Shown one piece after another: positions 25,451 to 33,225 of a stretch of DNA of 64,000 nt. Each line of letters opens with the position of its first letter. Within the stretch, counting starts at the first letter, position 1. The position numbers were made by a program, and so were the translations under genes. This DNA comes from an uncultured Bacteroides sp. Lineage in GTDB: Bacteria; Bacteroidota; Bacteroidia; Bacteroidales; Bacteroidaceae. The stretch spans positions 620,001 through 684,000 of the forward strand of contig NZ_OY782186.1 in NCBI RefSeq assembly GCF_963677685.1. Reading direction: 5' to 3'. The notes under the pieces were generated by a model. The model saw only the letters and a program-made list of their open reading frames with translations, searched no databases and had not been told where the DNA came from.

Positions 25451-26470
25451 TTATAATTCAACCAAAATGCGGAATACTTTGCCTGGATCTGCTGCCCACT
25501 CTTTCATGGCATCACTCGTTTGTTCAGGTTTTACTACCATTGAAATTAATTCATCTTTAGGGCAAGTTCCCTGATTCATGTAATGAATAACTGCACGGAA
25601 ATCTTCAGGAAGAGCATTCCTTGAGCCGCGTATATCAAGCTCTTTTTGTACAAAATATTTAGTTTGGAAAGCAACTTCACTCTTAGCATAGCCAATACAA
25701 ACCACTCGGCCTGTAAAAGCGACTTCGTCTACTGCCATAACATAGGTTACCGGGCTACCTACTGCTTCTATGACTACATCAGGGCCGAAACCTTCTGTGA
25801 TCTTTTGCAATGCTTCGTGTACATTCTCTGTTTTAGAGTTAATGGTGTATTGAGCACCAACCCGTTTTGCTAACTCAAGCTTTTCGTCGTCTAAATCTAC
25901 TGCAACAACTTTAGCTCCTCTCAGTGCAGCGCGAACAATTGCTCCCATACCGATCATGCCGCAGCCGATTACCATTACTGTATCAATATCAGTAACCTGT
26001 GCTCGAGAAACCGCATGAAAACCTACGCTCATAGGTTCAATCAAAGCACAATCACGAGGAGACATCTCTTTTGCAGGAATAATTTTTGTCCATGGCAGAG
26101 ATATATATTCAGCCATGGCACCATTGCGTTGTACGCCTAACGTCTCATTATGCTGACAAGCGTTTACTCGCCCATTACGGCAAGAAGAACACTTCCCACA
26201 ATTAGTGTAAGGATTTACCGTTACGCTCATTCCTACTTCTAATCCGGCTGTAGGGACAGCACTACCTATTTCTTCAATAACAGCACCGACTTCGTGACCT
26301 GGAATAACGGGTAGCTGAACCATCGGGTTACGACCCAAGTAGGTATTTAGGTCAGAACCGCAAAAACCTACATATTTAAGTTTTAAGAGAACTTCATCAG
26401 CTTTAACGGCTGGTTTCTCTGCATCAACAACCTTCATAACTGAGGGTGCTGTAATTTGAACTGCTTTCAT
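25451..26470 (-). CDS. Zinc-dependent medium-chain dehydrogenase
   Basis: A 339-residue MDR-family NAD(P)-dependent alcohol dehydrogenase. Catalytic-zinc ligands are Cys37 (GFCGSD) and His59-Glu60 (PGHEVG); four cysteines C91, C94, C97 and C105 form the structural zinc site. The Rossmann motif is VIGCGMIGMGA. It belongs to the sorbitol/threonine/galactitol-phosphate dehydrogenase-like branch. As the last gene of an operon with an L-fucose-dehydrogenase-like aldo/keto reductase, a lactonase-like amidohydrolase and a FucP-like permease, it may oxidise a later intermediate such as a 2-keto-3-deoxy-aldonate. The exact substrate is inference. Confidence 0.85.
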   Translation of the reverse strand: MKAVQITAPSVMKVVDAEKPAVKADEVLLKLKYVGFCGSDLNTYLGRNPMVQLPVIPGHEVGAVIEEIGSAVPTAGLEVGMSVTVNPYTNCGKCSSCRNGRVNACQHNETLGVQRNGAMAEYISLPWTKIIPAKEMSPRDCALIEPMSVGFHAVSRAQVTDIDTVMVIGCGMIGMGAIVRAALRGAKVVAVDLDDEKLELAKRVGAQYTINSKTENVHEALQKITEGFGPDVVIEAVGSPVTYVMAVDEVAFTGRVVCIGYAKSEVAFQTKYFVQKELDIRGSRNALPEDFRAVIHYMNQGTCPKDELISMVVKPEQTSDAMKEWAADPGKVFRILVEL

Positions 26471-26496
26471 TTTTTATTATTGTTTAAATCGTTTTA

Positions 26497-27756
26497 TCAG
26501 TCTATGACTTTATATCCCTTCCATCCATAATATGCACAGAAAAGGAAACAAATCATGGGTATAATATATGCTATATAATATATATTTTCGTTTAAATGCA
26601 TGATGTAAGCTGTCAGTTGTGGTAGACAAGCATTACCAACAATGGCCATAACCAAGAAAGCTGAACCGCTCTTAGTATCACTTCCTAATCCTTTTAACGC
26701 TAACGAGAACTGTGTAGGGTACATGATCGACATAAAGAATGATACTGCTAACATGGCATATAGTCCGACTGTTCCGCCACAGCAAATGATAACTCCGCAT
26801 AATGCAACATTAACAAGCGCATAAACTAATAGCATGTCTTGCGGGCGGAATTTAATCATTAACAATGTTCCGATCCATCTTCCTGACAAAAAGGCTAACA
26901 TATAAAGACCGAAAAATGTTGTTGCTGTACTCTCTTCAAATCCGGCATAGCTACAGCAATAAACGAGAAACAGACTGTTAATTGCTGTTTGTCCCCCATT
27001 ATAAAAAAACTGTGCAATGACTCCCCAACGTAAATGAGAACGTTTTAGAACAGAGAAGTTTATTAATTTTTCTCCTTTTTCATTCTTCCCTTCTATGCTA
27101 TCTCCCTCTTTTATCTTTGGTAGTTTTGAGAAAACAAAGACTATGGCAATAATAATCAGGAGCAACGCTAATATTAAATAAGGTAGTTTCATAGAGTCGG
27201 TTTCCATTTGGATGTAACCTTCCCAACCACCAGCAAAATCATGAGGGAGTGTTGCGCGCGTATATTGATTGCCACTGAGTATTAACTTGCTAAGAAACAT
27301 TGCGGCAATGAAGGCTCCGAGCCCATTGAATGATTGAGCTAGATTTAATCTTCTGGATGCTCCTTCGGGTTCACCTAGAACTGTAACATAGGGATTGGCC
27401 GCTGTTTCGAGAAAGCACATTCCGGTAGCGATGACAAAAAAGATACAGAGGTATGCCCAGTATTCTTTTAATATGGCTGCAGGGAAGAATAGAAAGCCAC
27501 CACATGCTGCGAGTAAGAGTCCGAATATAATTCCCGACTTATAGCTGTAACGCTTCATAAACATCGCGATAGGAATGGGGAATATGAAATATGCTAACCA
27601 ATAGGCAGTTTCTGTAAAAGAAGCTTCGAATGCATTCAATTCGCAGGTTTTCATTAACTGTCTGATCATGGTTGGCAGTAAATTACTGCTGATAGCCCAC
27701 AAAAAGAAAAGAGAAAAAACCAATGATAAAGGCAATAGATAATTGTTTTTCTTCAT
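26497..27756 (-). CDS. FucP-family sugar-proton symporter (MFS)
   Basis: A 419-residue inner-membrane protein with about 12 hydrophobic helices. The opening LVFSLFFLWAISSNLLPTMI, the helix FVIATGMCFLETAANPYVTV with its acidic residue, and GEPEGASRRLNLAQSFNGLG are typical of the FucP branch, where the Glu-containing helix takes part in proton coupling. It probably imports L-fucose or a related 6-deoxy or L-sugar. It is third in the operon, 30 bases after the amidohydrolase gene and 26 before the zinc dehydrogenase. Confidence 0.85.
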   Translation of the reverse strand: MKKNNYLLPLSLVFSLFFLWAISSNLLPTMIRQLMKTCELNAFEASFTETAYWLAYFIFPIPIAMFMKRYSYKSGIIFGLLLAACGGFLFFPAAILKEYWAYLCIFFVIATGMCFLETAANPYVTVLGEPEGASRRLNLAQSFNGLGAFIAAMFLSKLILSGNQYTRATLPHDFAGGWEGYIQMETDSMKLPYLILALLLIIIAIVFVFSKLPKIKEGDSIEGKNEKGEKLINFSVLKRSHLRWGVIAQFFYNGGQTAINSLFLVYCCSYAGFEESTATTFFGLYMLAFLSGRWIGTLLMIKFRPQDMLLVYALVNVALCGVIICCGGTVGLYAMLAVSFFMSIMYPTQFSLALKGLGSDTKSGSAFLVMAIVGNACLPQLTAYIMHLNENIYYIAYIIPMICFLFCAYYGWKGYKVID

Positions 27757-27786
27757 GGTATGAATGTATTATTTATTATTGAGGTT

Positions 27787-28713
27787 TTATTCTGACATGT
27801 TTTTTATATAGGGCAGTTCCGGAAGATTCTTGAAATTATAGAAAACCTCGGCGTTCTGACCTAAGAAAAGCTTTTTCTCATCAGTAGATAATTCAGTAGA
27901 CTTCAGAACGAAGTCATATGACATTTTATAGGTGATGGCTGTAATTGTCCGTGGATAATCCGATCCCCACATTAGTTTTTCCATTCCTACTAATTCGGCA
28001 GCTTCTCGAATAGCTTTGATGGCTCCGTTGAAAGGATAAAATTCGTCGTTGAATAACCATGTGATTCCTCCCGATTCGATCATTACGTTTTTGTTGCGTG
28101 CTAATTTAATCTGCTTTTGCCAGCGTGGGGTCGTTACCATACCAAAATGACCGATAGCTATTTTGAGGTTTGGATATTGTTGAATTACTTCTTTCATCTC
28201 ATCAATTTGTGTGTCTCCATCTGCCAAATCAATTGAGAGAATTATTTTATTCTCTTCCATATAAGCAAAGACTTTCATCATCTCTTCGCTGTTGAGCATA
28301 ACTCTGCCTTCTTTCAGGAGTAAGCGCTGTGCCGGAATTTTGATAGCTTTGAAGCCTAATGCTAAAAGTTCCTTTACTTGCTCATAATAACCCGGTTTGC
28401 GAAACTCACACATGCCGCATACAAAGAAACGATTAGGGTAACGCGCCATGACTTCCAAGAGATAGTCGTTTTGAATTCCATCAATATATTCCTGAGTGAT
28501 TACAGCGGCTGAGACTTGTGCATAATCCATGTTAGAAAGAAAGACTTCGGCCGAATTTTTTCCGTCAATCATAAAGGGTGGAAGCATTTGTTTTACTTCC
28601 CCCATAAATTCCGAACGACCGTTTCCTATATCACGGATGGGTAGCCCATCTACAATGGTGTCTTGCTTAAGCCATAGATGGGAATGTGCGTCAATAATAT
28701 TGAACTTATCCAT
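27787..28713 (-). CDS. Amidohydrolase, probable aldonolactonase (COG3618-like)
   Basis: A 308-residue TIM-barrel metal-dependent hydrolase. The N-terminal metal motif is IIDAHSHLWL, and the final MWGSDYPRT supplies the conserved Asp; the mid-part IAIGHFGM provides a further His. The layout fits the COG3618 group that contains L-fucono-1,5-lactonase and L-rhamnono-lactonase. Being 17 bases after the aldo/keto reductase gene, it would open the lactone produced by that enzyme. A decarboxylase of the same superfamily is a weaker alternative given the context. Confidence 0.75.
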   Translation of the reverse strand: MDKFNIIDAHSHLWLKQDTIVDGLPIRDIGNGRSEFMGEVKQMLPPFMIDGKNSAEVFLSNMDYAQVSAAVITQEYIDGIQNDYLLEVMARYPNRFFVCGMCEFRKPGYYEQVKELLALGFKAIKIPAQRLLLKEGRVMLNSEEMMKVFAYMEENKIILSIDLADGDTQIDEMKEVIQQYPNLKIAIGHFGMVTTPRWQKQIKLARNKNVMIESGGITWLFNDEFYPFNGAIKAIREAAELVGMEKLMWGSDYPRTITAITYKMSYDFVLKSTELSTDEKKLFLGQNAEVFYNFKNLPELPYIKNMSE

Positions 28714-28730
28714 TATATCTACTCTATTAG

Positions 28731-29663
28731 TTAGGAGTTAGACCAGCTAACGCGCTTTTGATTGCCAATGATGTCTTGTACTTCTTGCACGAGGTTCCAG
28801 TCAATAGGTTCTTCCGCATAGCGGATATTTTTCTCTACGTTTTCCGGGTTGGCCGAGCTAAATAAAGTAGTTGCAATACGTGGATTGCTAACTGAATATT
28901 GTATGGCTAGTTTTTCGATGGCACAACCTTTTGATGAGCAGTGCTGTACTGCTTTTTGGCAGGCTTCAACTAGAGAAGCGGGGGCTGGATGCCAAGAAGG
29001 AACTCCTCTCTGAGAAAGTAAACCCATTGAAAGAGGAGAAGCGTTGATCACTCCTATGTGGTGAGATTCAAAAAAATCGAGAAAATCCACTAGTTTGTCA
29101 TCGTTGAGGCAGTAGTGGCAGAAATTGAGTACACTCTCTACACTACCCGGAGCAGCATGTTCGATAACCCACTGTAAGTTCTCGAGTTGAAGGTCGGTTA
29201 TACCTACATGTTTAACAATGCCTTTTGAGCGTAATTCTACTAAAGCGGGTAGAGTTTCACTTACAATTTGATTAAGGTCGGCAAACTCAATGTCATGTAC
29301 ATTAATTAGATCAATGTAGTCGATATTCAGCCGTTCCATGCTTTCGTATACACTTTCTGTAGCTCGCTTTGCTGAATAGTCCCAAGTGTTTACGCCATCT
29401 TTGCCGTAGCGACCTACCTTGGTTGATAGATAGAAAGAGTTGCGAGGGATTTCTTTTAAGGCTTTTCCTAAAACCGTTTCTGCTTTATAGTGCCCATAAT
29501 AAGGAGAGACGTCGATAAAGTTCATCCCTTTCTCGACTGCAGTGAATACTGCTTTTATACCTTCCGCTTCACGTATATCGTGGAACACACCTCCTAACGA
29601 AGAAGCGCCGAAACTAAGATTAGAAACTTTCATTCCTGTTTGTCCGATTTCATTGTAAATCAT
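28731..29663 (-). CDS. Aldo/keto reductase, L-fucose/L-galactose dehydrogenase-like
   Basis: A 310-residue TIM-barrel NAD(P)-dependent oxidoreductase. The catalytic tetrad can be read as Asp51, Tyr56 (DVSPYYGHYKAE), Lys82 (STKVGRYG) and His123 (LINVHDIEF). The N-terminus (IGQTGMKVSNLSFGASSLGG) and FIDVSPYYG closely resemble plant L-galactose dehydrogenase and bacterial D-threo-aldose (L-fucose) 1-dehydrogenase, which oxidise the C1 of L-sugars to a lactone. It is the first gene of the four-gene operon, divergent from a LacI-type regulator. The sugar could be L-fucose, L-galactose or a related L-aldose. Confidence 0.82.
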   Translation of the reverse strand: MIYNEIGQTGMKVSNLSFGASSLGGVFHDIREAEGIKAVFTAVEKGMNFIDVSPYYGHYKAETVLGKALKEIPRNSFYLSTKVGRYGKDGVNTWDYSAKRATESVYESMERLNIDYIDLINVHDIEFADLNQIVSETLPALVELRSKGIVKHVGITDLQLENLQWVIEHAAPGSVESVLNFCHYCLNDDKLVDFLDFFESHHIGVINASPLSMGLLSQRGVPSWHPAPASLVEACQKAVQHCSSKGCAIEKLAIQYSVSNPRIATTLFSSANPENVEKNIRYAEEPIDWNLVQEVQDIIGNQKRVSWSNS

Positions 29664-29699
29664 AGCATTATCAATTTTAGAATTGGTGATTTAATAAGC

Positions 29700-29707
29700 C
29701 AAAAATA
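29700..29707 (-). promoter_or_regulatory. -7 element for the oxidative sugar operon
   Basis: The minus strand reads TATTTTTG (TAnnTTTG), 37 bases before the aldo/keto reductase ATG at 29663. The divergent LacI gene promoter lies about 100 bases away, so one regulator could control both. Confidence 0.45.
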
Positions 29708-29791
29708 GAACATACCTTGAATATTGTTATCTCTGTCTGCTTAAAAAAGTACGCAAAGGTTTGCGCTATTGTTTCGTAATTGATTGTTTCC

Positions 29792-29814
29792 TTGTTTTAA
29801 AACAATTATATTTG
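29792..29814 (+). promoter_or_regulatory. Palindromic operator next to the lacI-type gene promoter
   Basis: TTGTTTTAAAACAA (29792-29805) is a perfect 14-bp palindrome, directly followed by the -7 element TATATTTG (29807-29814), 19 bases before the regulator ATG. A palindrome at this place is what a LacI-family dimer would use for autoregulation. AT-rich palindromes can arise by chance, so this needs a binding test. Confidence 0.45.
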
Positions 29815-29832
29815 TGAAAATATCATTGTCGG

Positions 29833-30849
29833 ATGCGGATAAATAAACCTGTTTCATTAAAGGATCTTGCCGTAGAATTAGATGTCTCTATTTCTACTGT
29901 TTCGAGAGCATTAAGAGATAGTCCTGAGATTAGTGTGGAGGTACGCGAACGTGTTAAAGCTCTTGCACGTAAATACAATTATCGTCCAAATCCTTTTGCT
30001 ATGAGTCTGTTGAAGAATAGTCCTCGTATCATAGGTATTTTAGTCCCGGATTTAGTTACACATTTCTATGCTTCAATTATTAGTGGCATTAATGATGTTG
30101 CAAAACAAAACGGATATTCTGTTATCATCACTTCTTCTTACGAACAGTATGAACTTGAAAAACAATGTTTGGATGATTTGATTAATATTCGTGTAGAGGG
30201 TATTATAGCATGCTTATCTCAAGAAACGACAGACTATACTCACTTTGAAGCCTTAGAGTCGCAAAATGTTCCTTTGGTTTTTTTTGATCGTATATGTCCG
30301 GGAGGACACTTTTGCTCAGTTGTGGCCGATAATGTGGAGTCGGCTCATTTGGCAACAGAGCATTTGTTGCAAACCGGATCTACGCGGATTGGGTTTATAG
30401 GAGGAGCCAATCATCTAAAAATAGTGGGAGAGCGTAAGCATGGTTATCTAGAAGCTTTGAGGCAAAGCAAGATTCCGATAGAAAAGGAACTTGTTATTTG
30501 TGAGAAAATGAGTTATGATGAAGGTCGCGAGGCTACTCGTCGTCTGTTGTCTCTTGCCAATCCTCCTGATGCCATTCTGGCGATGAATGATACGTTGGCT
30601 TTTGCGGCGATGAAGGAGATTAAAGGCCATCAATTGAAGATACCTCAAGATATTGCTCTTGTTGGTTATACTGATGAGATGCATTCTAATTATGTAGACC
30701 CTCCACTTACGGCTGTTACCCACCAGACTTATAAGATGGGTGCTGCTGCTTGTAAACAATTGCTGGGACAAATAAAGGAGCAGCAAGCTCCTTATCAAAT
30801 TATTATTCCTACTCATTTGGTCATAAGAGAATCATCTTCTAAAAAATAG
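29833..30849 (+). CDS. LacI-family transcriptional regulator
   Basis: A 338-residue regulator with the canonical N-terminal helix-turn-helix and hinge (VSLKDLAVELDVSISTVSRALRD, then IGILVPDLV after the hinge) and a periplasmic-binding-protein-like ligand domain (about 60-335; FYASIISGINDVAKQNGYSV, and AILAMNDTLAFAAMKEI). It is transcribed away from the aldo/keto reductase-lactonase-permease-dehydrogenase operon with a 169-base shared control region, so it most likely represses that operon until an L-fucose-type ligand appears. The ligand is inferred. Confidence 0.9.
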   Translation: MRINKPVSLKDLAVELDVSISTVSRALRDSPEISVEVRERVKALARKYNYRPNPFAMSLLKNSPRIIGILVPDLVTHFYASIISGINDVAKQNGYSVIITSSYEQYELEKQCLDDLINIRVEGIIACLSQETTDYTHFEALESQNVPLVFFDRICPGGHFCSVVADNVESAHLATEHLLQTGSTRIGFIGGANHLKIVGERKHGYLEALRQSKIPIEKELVICEKMSYDEGREATRRLLSLANPPDAILAMNDTLAFAAMKEIKGHQLKIPQDIALVGYTDEMHSNYVDPPLTAVTHQTYKMGAAACKQLLGQIKEQQAPYQIIIPTHLVIRESSSKK

Positions 30850-30932
30850 AATATCGTTCAGAATTTTCCATTATTATTGCCTTCAACTAGTAGATTCTTT
30901 TTTATAAAAGAGGCAGTTCTTACTTTTTTTTA

Positions 30933-30940
30933 TATTTTTG
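30933..30940 (+). promoter_or_regulatory. -7 element for a 44-residue membrane protein gene
   Basis: TATTTTTG matches TAnnTTTG and lies 32 bases before the ATG at 30973. It supports real expression of the small gene that follows. Confidence 0.5.
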
Positions 30941-30972
30941 CATTAGTTTATTGAGGTGGTATCTTCATACAT

Positions 30973-31107
30973 ATGGGATTATTAATCGGATATATTATTT
31001 TTCTTCTTGTGGTTGGGTGTATTTGCTTTGTTTGTATACGCAGAGCACCTAGCGATGAAGAATTGTGGGGTGATGACAGCGACACCGATGACGAGGTTAA
31101 AAAGTAA
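30973..31107 (+). CDS. Small single-span membrane protein (44 residues)
   Basis: A short ORF with an N-terminal transmembrane helix (GLLIGYIIFLLVVGCICFVC, about 2-21), two Arg right after it (positive-inside anchor), and an acidic tail (SDEELWGDDSDTDDEVKK). It has its own -7 element at a proper distance. It overlaps by 11 bases the 3' end of the convergent OMP gene. The clean helix, charge pattern and promoter argue for a real gene; I do not recognise a family. It could modulate a membrane complex, but no partner is evident. Confidence 0.6.
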   Translation: MGLLIGYIIFLLVVGCICFVCIRRAPSDEELWGDDSDTDDEVKK

Positions 31108-31624
31108 TTCCAACTTTTCCAATAAATGAATGATGGCTTAATTTTTCTGCGAACTCAGTTTTGAAGAATTTATCTGTATGTGTTTTTAATCTTTCCAATT
31201 CTTGCAATTCATATCCTATCCCAATCTGTAAATTTGTTTTCGATGTTATTTTTATTTGTATTCCGACTGATGGTTGAAAATAAAAACCTCCATTTGCTTT
31301 CGAAGCCAAAATAAAGGAATATCCGGTATTGCAATCAATATAAGGTCTGTATTTAGTTTCTTTCTTATGAAAGAAATACTGTATATTTCCGTATATTGGA
31401 AGTAGCATTTTTTCATAAGAAGATAATCCTGTACCTAGTCCAATTGAGAACTTCCTACTTACTGCGTAATGTCCTGTGATTTGACCTATGATAGGTGACT
31501 TAGCCGGTTCACTCATTGAAAGACCTGTGCCGATAGTCGCTGAAAAAGATAAATTGTTTGCCTTTTCTTGTGCCTTGCATAGGATCGGTGATAATAGGAA
31601 AAGGATTAATATGATTGTTTTCAT
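31097..31624 (-). CDS. Outer-membrane beta-barrel protein
   Basis: A 175-residue secreted protein with signal peptide (about 1-18, ending CKAQ) followed by alternating amphipathic strands (LSFSATIGTGLSMSE, FSIGLGTGLSSYE, FYFQPSVGIQIKI, NLQIGIGYELQE) and a C-terminal aromatic residue, the pattern of small 8-strand porin-like barrels (OMP_b-brl families). Its start codon overlaps the stop of the lipoprotein gene before it (ATGA), so the two are translationally coupled in a TetR-led operon. Role unknown; likely an envelope response to the TetR ligand. Confidence 0.75.
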   Translation of the reverse strand: MKTIILILFLLSPILCKAQEKANNLSFSATIGTGLSMSEPAKSPIIGQITGHYAVSRKFSIGLGTGLSSYEKMLLPIYGNIQYFFHKKETKYRPYIDCNTGYSFILASKANGGFYFQPSVGIQIKITSKTNLQIGIGYELQELERLKTHTDKFFKTEFAEKLSHHSFIGKVGITF

Positions 31625-32346
31625 TGTTGTATATTTATAGTAATGTGTTTAACGATTTGTAATGCAGTGGTTAATGTTGAGATATCTGGATATACCTCTC
31701 CATTGCTGCCATCAGGACTACTATGTCCTATTAGTTTTGCTTCAAATGAGTCTTTTTCTGAGTTTAAGTCTACATTGGCGGCATAGATTACAGCTGGCTG
31801 CCCACTACCTTCTTTACCTCCTGAATAGGAATCTTCTCCTTCTTTAGCCGATTTGGTATAATACTTATTGAAATCAGTTGACTGGTTGAGTTCTATTTTT
31901 ACGATGAAGTGTGTTAATCCATTGTAGGGAGTTAATTTGACATTAAAACTACCGTGTGGTGTAGCTCCCGAGATGCCGTCTGTGAGAGGGTGTTTCTTAG
32001 TAGGCAAGTACAATCCATCTTTATATTGTACTCCTCTCTGGTGGCACCAATATGGTAAGGCCTCTTTTCTCCGGTTGTTTCCTGCTGATTCCCATGATTG
32101 AGTTGCTATTTTATGGCTTACGTAAATTGTTGATAGGTAATTCCCATCCATATCCTCTGCCCATATTGCAATTTGTGGCGGATTCTTTTTGCTTATACTT
32201 AGAAATACGGGAAAGTCATGTAGCCATTCTTCTCCTTTTTCTATATCTATTCTCAGGTCTCCTTTCTGATATTCAATCAGTTCATTGCTGCATGAGCTAC
32301 ACAACATAGTAGCAAGATACATGCAGATAAAGATTCTTTTTTTCAT
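31621..32346 (-). CDS. Lipoprotein, DUF2271-like
   Basis: A 241-residue predicted lipoprotein (lipobox CSSCS at about 16-20). The core QIAIWAEDMDGNYLSTIYVS, then EALPYWCHQRG, then DGISGATPHGSF, resembles DUF2271 periplasmic proteins, which contain the same 'IWIED..G..L.TL.V' strand pair. It overlaps by four bases the end of the TetR gene and the start of the OMP gene, forming a tight three-gene operon. DUF2271 genes often accompany PepSY/iron or flavin-related loci, but nothing here proves that role. Confidence 0.6.
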   Translation of the reverse strand: MKKRIFICMYLATMLCSSCSNELIEYQKGDLRIDIEKGEEWLHDFPVFLSISKKNPPQIAIWAEDMDGNYLSTIYVSHKIATQSWESAGNNRRKEALPYWCHQRGVQYKDGLYLPTKKHPLTDGISGATPHGSFNVKLTPYNGLTHFIVKIELNQSTDFNKYYTKSAKEGEDSYSGGKEGSGQPAVIYAANVDLNSEKDSFEAKLIGHSSPDGSNGEVYPDISTLTTALQIVKHITINIQQ

Positions 32347-32951
32347 TTTTTATCTTTTAGTAAACATAAGTCTATCATCAAATTAATCCCGTGTTGCAAT
32401 TGCTCCCAACCTTTTTCTTCTTGCAAGGGAATTCCGTTATATACCTGGCAATTTTCTTCTAACAAAACCAAGTAACTAATTGAAGCTGAAATAAGTGTTG
32501 CTATTGCTGCTACTTCTTTCTGTGAGTATCCATTTATATTACCTAATTGGTTTAACAGGAGTAATCCTTTTTCTTCTCGTTTTTCTCGTAATTCTCTAAC
32601 AAACTTATTGTTGTTGGTGAGTTCCCATCGGTATAGATGGCGGAGTGTGTAATCTTCTCGAAGTGCTTTTATCTCTTTTTTGAATAGCTCTTTAATAAAA
32701 TCTCCCAAATGCTCCTTATCAGGTAGTTCTTCATTGAAATTTATCCAATAATCATGTTTTTGAATATATGCTGCTATTAGTCCTTCTAGTGAATTGAAAT
32801 AACGGTATATTAGCATTTTTGAAAAACCTGCTTTAGAAGCAATTGCATTGATGCCTAAACCCTCAAATCCCTTCTCTTTTACTAGCTCATCTACTGCTGT
32901 AAGTAGTTGTAATTCAGTTGTCTCTCTGTTTTTTGAACCTTCGTTTACCAT
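32343..32951 (-). CDS. TetR-family repressor
   Basis: A 202-residue repressor with the TetR helix-turn-helix at about 14-60 (LLTAVDELVKEKGFEGLGIN, then AIASKAGFSKMLIYRYFNSL) and a helical ligand and dimer domain. It is the first gene of an operon with a lipoprotein and an OMP (four-base overlap). A perfect 16-bp palindrome lies directly upstream beside the -7 element, so autorepression is likely. The ligand is unknown. Confidence 0.9.
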   Translation of the reverse strand: MVNEGSKNRETTELQLLTAVDELVKEKGFEGLGINAIASKAGFSKMLIYRYFNSLEGLIAAYIQKHDYWINFNEELPDKEHLGDFIKELFKKEIKALREDYTLRHLYRWELTNNNKFVRELREKREEKGLLLLNQLGNINGYSQKEVAAIATLISASISYLVLLEENCQVYNGIPLQEEKGWEQLQHGINLMIDLCLLKDKK

Positions 32952-32981
32952 ATTGAAATCTTCTATGTTACTTAATGGTCA

Positions 32982-33006
32982 CAAAAGTAAGTTACCAATT
33001 GGTAAC
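32982..33006 (-). promoter_or_regulatory. TetR operon promoter with 16-bp perfect palindrome
   Basis: GTTACCAATTGGTAAC (32991-33006) is a perfect palindrome. On the minus strand it abuts TACTTTTG (32989-32982), a TAnnTTTG -7 element, 31 bases before the TetR ATG. A half-site-like GTTAC also occurs at 32968. Position and symmetry fit a TetR operator between the -33 and -7 elements. The rest of the gap up to the EamA stop at 33226 holds only a weak hairpin near 33096-33113 and no ORF. Confidence 0.65.
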
Positions 33007-33225
33007 ATGTAACCTTCACGAGAAATAAACTTGTTCTTTTAGATTATTTTAAGGTTATAGCTTATTTACAACTCTTTTTTTGAAAGTTCGAAACGCCTTT
33101 CTTGATAGAAAAGGTTTTTTCTTCGTTCGCTAAACTTTCCAAGATTTTTAGTTTGGTGTACCCAAGCTAAAAGAGTAGAACGGCATAATTGAGGGTAAAT
33201 TATTGCTTTTTATTTTTTACAGATA

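Noticed and set aside
33096..33120. Plus-strand terminator in the TetR-EamA gap
   Set aside because: The stem is short with a bulge and there is no plus-strand gene upstream to terminate.
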